Shown here: piece by piece, positions 27,551-35,988 of the stretch
How the letters are laid out: each line of letters starts with the position of its first letter
How positions within the stretch are numbered: the first letter of the stretch is position 1
DNA from: Gilvimarinus sp. 2_MG-2023
Lineage (GTDB): Bacteria > Pseudomonadota > Gammaproteobacteria > Pseudomonadales > Cellvibrionaceae
Assembly: GCF_030547685.1 (NCBI RefSeq)
Contig: NZ_JAUOQM010000003.1
Location: 97,521 to 161,520, forward strand
DNA: 64,000 nucleotides
Direction: 5' to 3'
The notes under the pieces: model-generated
Told to the model about the DNA's origin: nothing
Databases searched by the model: none
The model's input: the letters and a program-made list of their open reading frames with translations, nothing else
Translations under genes and position numbers: made by a program

Positions 27551-29596
27551 TTAGTTCTCCACCCACTCTAAACGGTTGTCGGCTGGGGTGCGCCATACGA
27601 GCCCATTTTTTGAAAACCAAGTGAAGCTAGACGTAGACGTGGTCATAAAAAAGCCATCATGACCTACAGTTAATGAAGTCGAAGATGAATTGCCTACATC
27701 GGGGTCACCAAGTTCAGTCCAGTTTGCGGCATCGGCACTTGAATATACACTCATATTGGGATTTTCGCTTTCGCCGGTGAATAAATAGAGAGTGTTATTA
27801 AAATTTAATACTTTAGCGTTCGATTGTGCTGGGAACGTGCCTGTGGCGTTCAGAAATTGCCAGTTAGCCCCATCTGAACTATGCCAAATGTCTTTTAAAA
27901 GAGCATCACCTCCGATTAATGATCGGCCACCTAATAAATATATTTCATCGTTGAAAGTAAACAACGAAAAATCATTACGTGCAGAGAACTCAGGTGAATT
28001 ATTTATTAAATTCCAGCTGATCCCGTCAGCGCTATTCCAAATTCCGGCACTACTGACCAACCATAAAGCGTTATCAAAAGCGATTAAATAGCTGCTGGTA
28101 TCGTTCGGTAAGTCTGGAGTCAATACCGACTGCCAACCGTTATCATCAAGCTTCCATATGGTATGTAAATAACCATTATTTTGACCGCCTGTAACGTAAA
28201 TTTCGTTATTGAAAGTCACAGAGCTAATATGACTGGCTGCTTGGTTAAGCGGGTATGTATATTCTTGCCAGTGGATACCATCTTGGCTGGTCCACACCAT
28301 ATTTGTGGGTTGATCTGCCTCGGTTGTGCCACCAAATGACCAAAAAGTATCTTCAGTATAAAGAAGTGCATTGCCTGTTAATGGTAAAAAAGGCTGATGA
28401 ATAGGTACAACTGAAATTGAATCGGATTGGTGGTTTTGATTATGGAAACGCAAATAAGCAGATTGTTCAATCTTAGGATATGAGTCTATAATCGGAAGCT
28501 CATCGAGGCTTCTAATTGTCTGAGAACTGTAATTAAAACAACCGCCAATAACACTGGGGTCGCAGGCAGAAAATCGAGATCGTTGTACGTTGATGTCGCC
28601 GTATTGCGAATCCCACTGTATTTTTGTGTCTTGTGTGCCAATGTGGATTTGTAAATTAGCCATTATATCGAAAATCTCTAATGAATAGCTGGCAGTGATG
28701 GCTGTGTAGTATTCATCGCTAAGCTTTATCGCGTTAATTTCGGTAGTGCCTGCTTGTAGGGGCGTAACCACGCCTGTGTCTGCATGAACCGTTGCAATCG
28801 TTGGGTTACTCGATGAAAAGACGACTGCTCCACTGCTTTTTACGTCATCAAAAATTAACGGGTTGTTATCAGGCGTAAATCCAATAATTCCGTCTATCTC
28901 CGGAAAGGTGAAGCTTAGAGAACCGTGAGGGTACTTTAAGACGGTCATTTTATAGCTTGCATTAATTTCGGCGTAGCGCTCATTAGCTGGACGATGAGCT
29001 GTTATGGTTGTCGTGCCTTCATCAATAAAAGTTAACGCCCCACTACCAGCATCTACACTGACGATTCTGGGTGCACTACTGCTAAATATAGTTGAAACAC
29101 TACCTGACCCTCCACTTAATCTGTTGTTATAAGGTGTTTCGTCAATGTATTGCTCAATGGCGGATTGCTCGAAGGCTAATGGCTGCTGCGGTGAGGTATT
29201 GATGCGTAGCGCATAGCTTGCTTGTGCAGAAAAATTATTAGCATCTGAGGCTTTGACGGCCGTGATAGTTGTTTGGCCAGACTTGCGCGGCTCTAGGTGA
29301 CCTGTCACGTTATTAACTGCGGCAACACTGGTATCGCTTGAGGTGTAGCTAATCGCCCCTTCACCCGCGCCACCCCGTAACGGATTTTGCGCTGGTGATT
29401 CACCATAATTCAAGGTTATGCTCGGTTGAGCAAAGTACAGCGGAGGCTGCTCTTGTTTGATAGCATCCGGGTCATTAGGCCCCGTATCTCCGGTACCCGC
29501 ACTGTCGCTTCCACAGGCCGAAAGGCCTATACATAAAATAATCGCGATTGCTTTGGTCTGCCAGTGAGCAGGGAAATATTGAGTAAAGTTAAGCAT
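27551..29596 (-). CDS. Lipoprotein with Ig-like repeats and kelch-like domain
   Basis: The frame opens at 29632, but Met at 29596 (MLNFTQYFPAHWQTKAIAII) is the better start, giving about 681 residues. A lipobox LSAC precedes GSDSAGTGDTG, so it is an outer-membrane lipoprotein. Three to four repeats of about 85 residues follow, each with a YTSSDTSVAAVN / STIFSSSAPRIVSVD type core and a TTITA..SY end; these resemble bacterial Ig-like (Big2) domains. The last ~330 residues hold repeated WxxxxTFNDEIYxxGG blocks like a beta-propeller of kelch type. Surface adhesion or binding is plausible. Codon use is a little more AT-rich than its neighbours. Confidence 0.75.
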   Translation of the reverse strand: MLNFTQYFPAHWQTKAIAIILCIGLSACGSDSAGTGDTGPNDPDAIKQEQPPLYFAQPSITLNYGESPAQNPLRGGAGEGAISYTSSDTSVAAVNNVTGHLEPRKSGQTTITAVKASDANNFSAQASYALRINTSPQQPLAFEQSAIEQYIDETPYNNRLSGGSGSVSTIFSSSAPRIVSVDAGSGALTFIDEGTTTITAHRPANERYAEINASYKMTVLKYPHGSLSFTFPEIDGIIGFTPDNNPLIFDDVKSSGAVVFSSSNPTIATVHADTGVVTPLQAGTTEINAIKLSDEYYTAITASYSLEIFDIMANLQIHIGTQDTKIQWDSQYGDINVQRSRFSACDPSVIGGCFNYSSQTIRSLDELPIIDSYPKIEQSAYLRFHNQNHQSDSISVVPIHQPFLPLTGNALLYTEDTFWSFGGTTEADQPTNMVWTSQDGIHWQEYTYPLNQAASHISSVTFNNEIYVTGGQNNGYLHTIWKLDDNGWQSVLTPDLPNDTSSYLIAFDNALWLVSSAGIWNSADGISWNLINNSPEFSARNDFSLFTFNDEIYLLGGRSLIGGDALLKDIWHSSDGANWQFLNATGTFPAQSNAKVLNFNNTLYLFTGESENPNMSVYSSADAANWTELGDPDVGNSSSTSLTVGHDGFFMTTSTSSFTWFSKNGLVWRTPADNRLEWVEN

Positions 29597-29921
29597 AAGA
29601 ACGTCCAATTTGTAGTGCGGAGCGATATCCAATATAGCGTATTTGTATAGTTAAGACACATCTAAGAGGTGGCGAGTTAACAAAAAATCATGATTTGAGC
29701 AAAATTTAGCGAATTGAATATAGAGCCATGTCGTTATTCTCGGTAAATCAAACGCTAGAGGATAGATGCACTCGTAAAATAGAAAGTGAATGTAATAAAC
29801 AGGCGCCAAGCAAAACTTTAGCCAACCTTAATCGATCAGAAATAAAAGTGAGCCCCGGCGGCAGCAACAATAGCTATGGTAAGCTGCCTTCGTACCAATA
29901 ACGCATTGAAAGGATTTCAGA

Positions 29922-31319
29922 ATGAAAAAACTCGTCGGCATTGTTGTAGTCGCGGTGGTTATCGCCACCTTGTGTGCGCCTGCATTATTGGGTCGCCACG
30001 CCCAGGGGCATATAGAGCAAGTGGTACAATCCATTGACGAATACCCCGGCTACACAGCCTCTATTACGCGCTATCAGCGCAGCTGGTTAACCTCCAACGC
30101 CGAGGTGGAAATCGGTATTGATTGGGGGCAATTCACCTCCACCACCGAAGCTGACGTACCGCCGATGGCGCTCGGCGTGATGGTCTCACTCGACCACGGC
30201 CCGCTACTGCTGAATGACGGGTTTGGGTTGGGTTTGTACCAGTGGCGTGCAGGCCTAGACTCCGCCACTCAAGCCAAAGTCAATGAGGCGCTGGGCCTCG
30301 ATGACAGTGAGCCTTTTTACCGCGTATCGGGTAAAACCTCGCTTCTGGCCAACACCGATTTTAAAGACACGCTGCGTGCGTTTGAGCTGCAAGACAGCGA
30401 CTTCAGCGCCGCCTTTACTGGCTATAAAGGGGCCGGTAACGTGTCCAGTTCAGGCCAGCTGACCTACGTTGGCGCCGTGCAAGAGGCCTCCTTTACCGAT
30501 GAAACCAGCAGCGCCTCAATGGCGGATCTTGAAGCGCACGTCAATGCCGACTTATCCCGTATCGACTGGAGCACCATGCTCTATCCCAGCGATGCGCTGC
30601 TCACTGTGGGGCAAATTCAAGTGCGGCCGCCTTTCGGCGCCGGTGGTTTGGCCACAGGGGTGCGCATGGCCTCCAGTGTCAGCTTTAATGAACAAGCCAA
30701 CGCTTTTGATATGACGGCCGAAATGTCCGTTAATGCCATTGCCGGTGAAGCCATTAATCTGTCGGATGCAGTGTTCGCCATGTCCCTGTTAAATATCGAC
30801 ATCGATGCCTACCGCGCCTACATGGAAGCCTACGGTGAGCTGTTGCAAACATCCGCAGCCTCGGCGGACGCCGCCGACCCCGTGATGCCGGATTACTCGC
30901 AATTGTTTACCCCGCAAATCACACAGGCCTTTTGGGCGCGAGGGCCCGAGGTGCACATCGACCAATTGTCGTTCACGCTCACCCAAGGCACGGCCAATGC
31001 CGACCTATCGCTGGGCTTGAGCGCCGCCACCGACAACCCCCCAGTGGACCCACAAATGCTGACCCCGTGGTTGCTAAACGCGTTAACCCTAAACGCCAAC
31101 CTAGCGCTAGACCGCAGTCTCGCCGATCACTTCGGTCAACTGATGGCCGTGATGCAAGGCGCCGAGCCAGACGACGGCAGCAACCCAGGTGCCGCTTTGG
31201 TGGATATGTTTGTTGAGCAAGGCATGCTGACCGAAACAGCCGGAAAAATAAGTGCCGATATCGAAATGCAAAAGGGCGTGCTTGAAATCAACGAGCAGCC
31301 ATTCCCCTTGGGGCTATGA
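29922..31319 (+). CDS. DUF945 (YdgA-like) membrane-anchored protein
   Basis: A 465-residue protein with an N-terminal signal anchor (KKLVGIVVVAVVIATLCAPALLG). The following YTASITRYQRSWLTSNAEVEI is the opening signature of the DUF945/YdgA family, and the whole length matches. Most of the chain would face the periplasm. The family's function is not established. It is single, with an AGGATTTCAG leader, and followed by a 12-bp-stem hairpin at 31338. Confidence 0.85.
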   Translation: MKKLVGIVVVAVVIATLCAPALLGRHAQGHIEQVVQSIDEYPGYTASITRYQRSWLTSNAEVEIGIDWGQFTSTTEADVPPMALGVMVSLDHGPLLLNDGFGLGLYQWRAGLDSATQAKVNEALGLDDSEPFYRVSGKTSLLANTDFKDTLRAFELQDSDFSAAFTGYKGAGNVSSSGQLTYVGAVQEASFTDETSSASMADLEAHVNADLSRIDWSTMLYPSDALLTVGQIQVRPPFGAGGLATGVRMASSVSFNEQANAFDMTAEMSVNAIAGEAINLSDAVFAMSLLNIDIDAYRAYMEAYGELLQTSAASADAADPVMPDYSQLFTPQITQAFWARGPEVHIDQLSFTLTQGTANADLSLGLSAATDNPPVDPQMLTPWLLNALTLNANLALDRSLADHFGQLMAVMQGAEPDDGSNPGAALVDMFVEQGMLTETAGKISADIEMQKGVLEINEQPFPLGL

Positions 31320-31337
31320 TGTAACATCCTTCTTTTC

Positions 31338-31366
31338 GCGTTCGCGGGTACAGCACCCGCGAACGC
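31338..31366. terminator. Perfect 12-bp stem-loop after DUF945 gene
   Basis: GCGTTCGCGGGT (31338-31349) pairs exactly with ACCCGCGAACGC (31355-31366) around a 5-base loop. No T-run follows on either strand. It lies 20 bp after the DUF945 stop and 20 bp before the first copy of the direct repeat, so it may be a terminator or part of a repeat-borne structure. Confidence 0.5.
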
Positions 31367-31385
31367 ACCCCTCGCGACCGTCACT

Positions 31386-31413
31386 CAAATCCTGGACACC
31401 CACAAAATGCAGT
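31386..31413 (+). repeat. Direct repeat copy 1 of 3
   Basis: CAAATCCTGGACACCCACAA followed by AATGCAGT. It matches copies at about 32155 and 33713. It stands 10 bp before the start of the AT-rich membrane gene. Confidence 0.75.
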
Positions 31414-31423
31414 CGGTTAAATT

Positions 31424-32137
31424 ATGTTAAAAGCTATAAAAGTCTATTTTGTAACAGTACCTTGGCCGCTAAATACTATATTAATAATCTGTGCGGCCAG
31501 CTTGCTCTTTAAAATATTTTTTCTAGACACTATCCCTGAAGCTTTTTTTGGGGCATATAAGCTGGGCTTAATATTTGAAGCGATAACAATTTCAATGATT
31601 GCTAGCTATATTTTCTATTTTTTTGTTGTGCATGTTAGAGAAATTAACCAAAAAAGAGCTTTATGTTCGTTTCTTGAATATTGGGCGAGGATAATGGCCA
31701 AAAATACCAACGGTATGATTATTCGTATGCTGAGAGAGTCAGGAGTTGAAGGAGATGAAAATACAATTAACCAAAATCTTATAGATTCTGTGTTTGAGAG
31801 CTTAGAACCTGAAAAGTATGAAGCCCCAATGAGAATTGGTACAAGTAAAGCTAATTGGCGTGAGTATGTCTGCCACAATGCATTTTATATTGAGCGCCAG
31901 CTAGAAAAAATGTCGCGAGACCCAGCTCTTTTAGAAATTGAAATATATCGCCTGATAGTGAAATTACAGGATAGCTCCTATATATCTTCTGCTAACTATT
32001 ATCAAAACCATCCTCTAGCGCATTTAAAGGGCTTTTCCAAGATGTTTGCTAGAACACGAGAAGACCTAAATAATCTTCATTCGTTAGTAAATGAATATAC
32101 TCGAAAGTTACAGCTGGATCAGCGATTGAATTATTAG
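31424..32137 (+). CDS. AT-rich membrane protein, repeat-flanked
   Basis: A 237-residue protein with two membrane segments (about 10-30 and 45-72; TISMIASYIFYFFVVHV) and a mostly helical cytoplasmic remainder. No known family is recognised. It is markedly more AT-rich than both neighbours and is bracketed by two copies of the 28-bp direct repeat (31386 and 32155), as if it came in as a single-gene unit. Whether it is a defence, regulatory or transport component cannot be told from sequence. Confidence 0.6.
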   Translation: MLKAIKVYFVTVPWPLNTILIICAASLLFKIFFLDTIPEAFFGAYKLGLIFEAITISMIASYIFYFFVVHVREINQKRALCSFLEYWARIMAKNTNGMIIRMLRESGVEGDENTINQNLIDSVFESLEPEKYEAPMRIGTSKANWREYVCHNAFYIERQLEKMSRDPALLEIEIYRLIVKLQDSSYISSANYYQNHPLAHLKGFSKMFARTREDLNNLHSLVNEYTRKLQLDQRLNY

Positions 32138-32154
32138 TTGGTTTAGAGTGAGGT

Positions 32155-32182
32155 GCAAATTCTGGACACTCACAAAATGCAG
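32155..32182 (+). repeat. Direct repeat copy 2 of 3
   Basis: CAAATTCTGGACACTCACAA followed by AATGCAGT; it differs from copy 1 at two positions. It begins 17 bp after the stop of the AT-rich membrane gene. Confidence 0.75.
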
Positions 32183-32306
32183 TCCCATGGTCTTTAGGGA
32201 AAGGCGCACGCCAAATTTGCTCATTGGTCCAGTGCACGGCTCAAGGCTAGACCGTTCGGGCAGTGTCGTTTAATATTGCTCCATCAGCTAACCGAAGGTA
32301 ATAATA

Positions 32307-33575
32307 ATGCGAAAAGTGTTTTTAATGAGCGCAGCTGCGCTTGCTCTAGTGGCGTGCACCTCTTTGTCGCCCGAGCCCCCCCAAGCTATCAAGTTATTGC
32401 CGGCTCATGGCAACACAGAATTTGAGTTGTTTACGCACGACACTCGCCAAACCTTTCGGGGTGATGCTTTAACCGTTGGTGATAGTAATCGTGCTACCAC
32501 TTTAAATGTCTCGTCCGCGCAGCTGGAGCTAAGCTGGCACGACAGCCGGCGGGCAGGAGTGGATGTCCAATTTAAGCGGCCTCAAAACCTTGAGCTCTAC
32601 CGCAGCGGCGCCTACGTGTTTGATCTACAAATAGAACAATTAATCAATGGCGGGTTTGACCTGACCCGCCTGTGTGACGGCGGTTGTGAGCGGAGCGTGA
32701 TGTTGGGCAATCAAGTGGCCCCGCTTGTGAAGCAAGGCCCGCACACGGTTGCTTTGCCTATGTCCTGCGTCGTGCGTGAGAGCGACTCCTTGTTAGCTCA
32801 AGCTGCAGCTCCCTTGCAATTAAGAACCAGCGGCACTGGTAAGCTCACCCTCAGTGACTTGCGTATCGAGCCCAGCATTCCCAATGCCGATATCGTTTTT
32901 GAATGCCCCGACTATCAAACTGTTTCCGTCACCCCCGCCCCCCTCGATACGTATTGGAGCAAAAGCTGGTGGCTACCGCGCCACGAGCAAAAGCTAAAAG
33001 CCGCTAAAGCGAGCGACCCACAGTTGGTGTTTCTGGGTGACTCTATCACCCAAAGCTGGGAGAGGTCCGGTCAATCTGTATACGAGCAAGCATTTGCTCC
33101 GTGGCCCAGTTTAAATTTAGGCTTTAGTGGTGACCGTACCGAAAACGTGTTGTGGCGTTTAAACCACGGCGAGGTGGACAATATTAACCCCGAGCTGCTC
33201 GTGTTAATGATTGGTACCAACAACACCGGCCACCGCCAAGACGAGCCGGCAGTCATTGCCCGCGGGGTCGAGCAAATTTTAACCGAGCTTAAACAGCGCC
33301 TGCCCGATACCAAAGTATTAATGTTGGCAATCTTTCCGCGCGGCGCCACCGCCGATGACTACGCAAGGCGTAACAATACGCTTGCCAATGCCCGGTTGCG
33401 CAACTTTGCCGACGGCGAGCGCGTCTTTTTTGCCGACTTAAACAGCGTATTTTTAGATAAAAATGGTAATTTAACGGAAGAGATAATGCCGGATTTACTG
33501 CATCCGAATGAATACGGGTATCAGTTGTTAGCGAATGAGTTGGTGCCTTTGATTCGCAAACATATGGATCGTTAA
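32307..33575 (+). CDS. SGNH/GDSL hydrolase lipoprotein
   Basis: A 422-residue lipoprotein (lipobox LVAC, Cys about 17). The N-terminal half (about 45-205) resembles the galactose-binding-like beta-sandwich found at the end of ExoP-type glucosidases (TTLNVSSAQLELSWHDSRRA, LTRLCDGGCER). The C-terminal half is an SGNH esterase of the PAF-acetylhydrolase-like type: Ser in FLGDSITQSW, Gly in LNLGFSGDRT, Asn in LMIGTNNTGH, and Asp/His in DLLHPNEYGY. Such enzymes remove acyl groups from carbohydrates. The gene is followed by a terminator and the third direct repeat. Confidence 0.88.
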   Translation: MRKVFLMSAAALALVACTSLSPEPPQAIKLLPAHGNTEFELFTHDTRQTFRGDALTVGDSNRATTLNVSSAQLELSWHDSRRAGVDVQFKRPQNLELYRSGAYVFDLQIEQLINGGFDLTRLCDGGCERSVMLGNQVAPLVKQGPHTVALPMSCVVRESDSLLAQAAAPLQLRTSGTGKLTLSDLRIEPSIPNADIVFECPDYQTVSVTPAPLDTYWSKSWWLPRHEQKLKAAKASDPQLVFLGDSITQSWERSGQSVYEQAFAPWPSLNLGFSGDRTENVLWRLNHGEVDNINPELLVLMIGTNNTGHRQDEPAVIARGVEQILTELKQRLPDTKVLMLAIFPRGATADDYARRNNTLANARLRNFADGERVFFADLNSVFLDKNGNLTEEIMPDLLHPNEYGYQLLANELVPLIRKHMDR

Positions 33576-33599
33576 CCTCTGTGCTAGTGCGAAAATCCT

Positions 33600-33631
33600 A
33601 AAAGGCGGCCATGCAGTCTGGTCGCCTTTTT
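33600..33631 (+). terminator. Terminator after SGNH lipoprotein gene
   Basis: AAAGGCGGCC (33601-33610) pairs with GGTCGCCTTT (33620-33629) with one G-U, followed by TT. It is 25 bp past the stop codon. Confidence 0.8.
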
Positions 33632-33712
33632 GTTAAAGCTAATGGCTAAGATTTCCGCGCCGCTATATTCTTGGCTTATATGTCTGTGCAGGTTATTCGG
33701 CGACATTGAACA

Positions 33713-33737
33713 TGCAAATCCTGGACACCCACAAAAT
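33713..33737 (+). repeat. Direct repeat copy 3 of 3
   Basis: GCAAATCCTGGACACCCACA then AAATGCA; identical to copy 1 over 23 bases. It lies between the terminator of the SGNH gene and the broken end of the TonB receptor remnant. Confidence 0.7.
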
Positions 33738-33776
33738 GCACACCCACAACCATTCAAACGCAAACTCGAAAATCTG

Positions 33777-34211
33777 TCACCACATGCCGAGTGCATTAGG
33801 CGTGCTCGGCCAAAATGGCGAGCTGTGGCAGTTGGGTGGCGGGGCTTGGTGGCGGCGCTTGCCGTTGATCAATACCAATGTTTGGTCTGGCCCCAGCCCG
33901 CGCAAGGTGGCGGGGCGTAAGGCATCGGTGCCATCGCTCACCGATGAGCTGGAAAAGTTAAATGAGGGTGCTACCGCTTGCAGCATACGCCCAAGTTCGC
34001 TTTGCCCGGTGCGCGCCAGCGTCTCGGGGGTAAACACGTCCACCGGTACAGGCATGTCGTCCAAGGTACGCCCCACAGTGCGCGAGCCTAGAATTAAGAC
34101 CTCTTCAATGCGAGGTTCATCCGCTACCGACTGCGCCAACACAGTGGTACTGCTCAATGGGAAAAGTAAAGCCGAACAAATAAAAGAGTAAGCTGGTGCG
34201 TTCCGTTGCAT
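33777..34211 (-). pseudogene. Truncated TonB-dependent receptor
   Basis: The start is ATG 34211, behind GGAGG. Residues 1-28 are a signal peptide (SALLFPLSSTTVLAQ). A TonB box-like stretch (IEEVLILGSR) and the first half of a plug domain follow (LARTGQSELGRMLQAVAPSF, TLRGLGPDQTLVLINGKRRH). After GKRRHQA, at about 33850, the expected receptor sequence stops and a short unrelated tail (PPPNCHSSPFW) leads to the stop. A full receptor needs about 800 more residues, so the gene is broken. The break is near the third direct repeat (33713). Only the remnant remains in this window. Confidence 0.8.
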
Positions 34212-34279
34212 AATTGCCTCCATAAAGCGTTTTCAGTGATTATAGGGGAATGGGGGCTAGGGCGACAGTAGTAACCGGT

Positions 34280-35047
34280 TTACACTAAACTGTTTTGTTG
34301 TTTTAGCGCGACTTGTACACGCTCCCACAAGTCATTCGTCCATCGGGCCAGGTCGTGAATAAAGGGTTCGCGCACAAGGCTTGGGCTGATACTCCAGCGA
34401 TCGATGTCCGGGTGGCCGATGGCGGCGTATTCCCAGTCGATAAGGTAGAGGCGTCCGCCGGTATCCAGCACATTTTCCGGAATCATATCGTGGTGGGTGA
34501 GCTTGGGGTGCCAGTCAGCTTGATCGAACGCTTCCAGCTCGGGCAAAAATGTCTGCCACTGCTGGGCTAGATCTGTAGTTATGGCTTGCGCCCGCGATAG
34601 AAAATTCCAGTAATGATTTAGATAGGCAAGGTAGCTGCGCCGGCTGGTAGCGGGGTTAAGCGCTTGCACGGTTTGTAGCAGATTAAATAGACGCTTGCGC
34701 TGGATAGGGTTGGTGAAATCGCTGCTGTTCCAGGTGCGGGCCTCAATAAAAGGCAGTAGGGCAAAGCGCTGATTGGGATCGCGATGAATAGGCTCTGGAG
34801 CAATACCCGCGTTGGCAACGGTGTGGGCAATTTGCGCTTCGTCGCTGCGGTTGATACCCAGATGACGACCGCGCGGATTATTGATGCGCAGCACAAGGGC
34901 TTGCTCTACCCCCGGCGCTTTCACTTTAAAGTTGCGGTTGGTGCGCCCACCGGGAATGGGGCCAAGAATTTTGGGCGGCTCGGTAATGGGTAGTGGCCAG
35001 TCGCGCCAACCCGCCAGTATGGCTTGTAATACGTTTTGTTCAGGCAT
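34280..35047 (-). CDS. thiK: ThiK-like phosphotransferase (thiamine kinase)
   Basis: A 255-residue kinase of the aminoglycoside/choline kinase fold: PIPGGRTNRNFKV nucleotide loop near 28-40, KLTHHDMIPENVLD catalytic loop near 180-193 (His and Asp) and LYLIDWEYAAIGHPDIDR metal-binding loop near 197-214. It matches choline/ethanolamine-type kinases; ThiK, which phosphorylates thiamine, belongs to this fold. It is the last gene of a TPP-riboswitch operon with a thiamine-type transporter, overlapping the transporter gene by 8 bp, so thiamine is the likely substrate. A role on another amino-alcohol is possible. Confidence 0.75.
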   Translation of the reverse strand: MPEQNVLQAILAGWRDWPLPITEPPKILGPIPGGRTNRNFKVKAPGVEQALVLRINNPRGRHLGINRSDEAQIAHTVANAGIAPEPIHRDPNQRFALLPFIEARTWNSSDFTNPIQRKRLFNLLQTVQALNPATSRRSYLAYLNHYWNFLSRAQAITTDLAQQWQTFLPELEAFDQADWHPKLTHHDMIPENVLDTGGRLYLIDWEYAAIGHPDIDRWSISPSLVREPFIHDLARWTNDLWERVQVALKQQNSLV

Positions 35048-35657
35048 CGCCAGTGGTTTGTAGGCGATAGTCCCTGCGCCAGTTGATCAGGCCAAATATG
35101 GAAATAATCAAATACGATACCAGCAGCAGCGCTGTTAAATACAGGCCGCGGTCGATAAACAAAAATATCGATATGCTGTTGATGACCATCCAGTAAAGCC
35201 AGTTTTCCAGTATTTTACGAGCCACCATAAAGGTGGTGATGACGCTGGCCCAAGTGGTGAAGGAGTCTAAGTAGGGCCATGCAGCCTCAGTATACTGCAT
35301 GAGTAGGGCTCCAGACACTAGGGTAATGGTTAAGATGCCGGCACCGGCCTTTAGGTGTTGCGTTAAGCCCCAGCGTCGAATGGGAGGGGATGTGTCATTT
35401 TTACCTCCGTGACGCCACTGCCACCAGCCATATACGGCCATGACCATGTAGTACACATTAAGACCGGATTCCATCAGTAGTTGGACATCCCAAAACAAGA
35501 CCGTGTAAATGGCAGTACTGGCAAAAGCGCAATACCAGCAAAGACTGTTTTGTTTTACGGCTAACAGTAAATAGGCAACCGCCAGGGCGACGGCTATAAA
35601 TTCCCAGGCCGACATTTGTTGTATGGCTGTTAACAGTTGCTGTTTAAAGTCGCTCAT
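35040..35657 (-). CDS. pnuT: PnuC-family thiamine transporter (PnuT)
   Basis: A 205-residue inner-membrane protein with about seven helices. It carries the PnuC family features VYLLLAVKQNSLCWYCAFAS and YYMVMAVYGWWQWRHG (the W-x-x-W substrate region) and ends with the typical FIDRGLYLTALL / GLINWRRDY. PnuC relatives carry nicotinamide riboside, and those controlled by TPP riboswitches (PnuT) carry thiamine by facilitated diffusion with trapping by phosphorylation. The gene overlaps the YkoF-like gene by 4 bp and the kinase gene by 8 bp, so all are one transcript. Confidence 0.85.
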   Translation of the reverse strand: MSDFKQQLLTAIQQMSAWEFIAVALAVAYLLLAVKQNSLCWYCAFASTAIYTVLFWDVQLLMESGLNVYYMVMAVYGWWQWRHGGKNDTSPPIRRWGLTQHLKAGAGILTITLVSGALLMQYTEAAWPYLDSFTTWASVITTFMVARKILENWLYWMVINSISIFLFIDRGLYLTALLLVSYLIISIFGLINWRRDYRLQTTGDA

Positions 35658-35917
35658 GTATTGGTCTCGGGTAGAGCTTCAAAGCCCGGTAGAAATTTGG
35701 TGACAAATACCGCTTTGCCCCAAGTCTCGACGCTGTAGCGCAGTCCTTCGGTGAGCACTTGCATAACGCGTTCGTAATCGCCGGTTATAAGTGTGCAGGT
35801 GGGTTTGGTGCTGATCAGCAGGCCTTCTTGTTGATTGAGCCAATCGATAAACCCTTGAATCGGGGGAATATAGTCTTCGTTAAACGGGTACATACTGATT
35901 TCGACCGATAACTTCAT
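35654..35917 (-). CDS. YkoF-like thiamine-binding protein
   Basis: An 87-residue protein matching the small YkoF/MTH1187-like thiamine or hydroxymethylpyrimidine-binding fold: MKLSVEISMYPFNEDYIPPI at the start, STKPTCTLITGDYERVMQVL in the middle. Single-domain members form dimers or tetramers in the cytoplasm. It sits between the receptor and transporter genes in a TPP-regulated operon, supporting a role in holding thiamine or a precursor. No signal peptide is seen. Its exact job is not known. Confidence 0.75.
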   Translation of the reverse strand: MKLSVEISMYPFNEDYIPPIQGFIDWLNQQEGLLISTKPTCTLITGDYERVMQVLTEGLRYSVETWGKAVFVTKFLPGFEALPETNT

Positions 35918-35937
35918 GGCGAACTCCTAAGAGGTGT

Positions 35938-35957
35938 CCGGCAGGTTACCCTGCCGG
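35938..35957. other. Intercistronic hairpin in the thiamine operon
   Basis: CCGGCAGG (35938-35945) pairs exactly with CCTGCCGG (35950-35957) around TTAC. It lies between the receptor stop and the ribosome site of the next gene. No T-run follows. It may stabilise the receptor mRNA or lower read-through. Confidence 0.5.
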
Positions 35958-35988
35958 CGCTTGGTGTGGGCGTTTAGGTTATTGTGGC

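Noticed and set aside
31386..33737. Integron gene cassettes
   Set aside because: The 28-bp repeats lack the attC inverted core layout and no integron integrase is present; kept only as a repeat-flanked unit.
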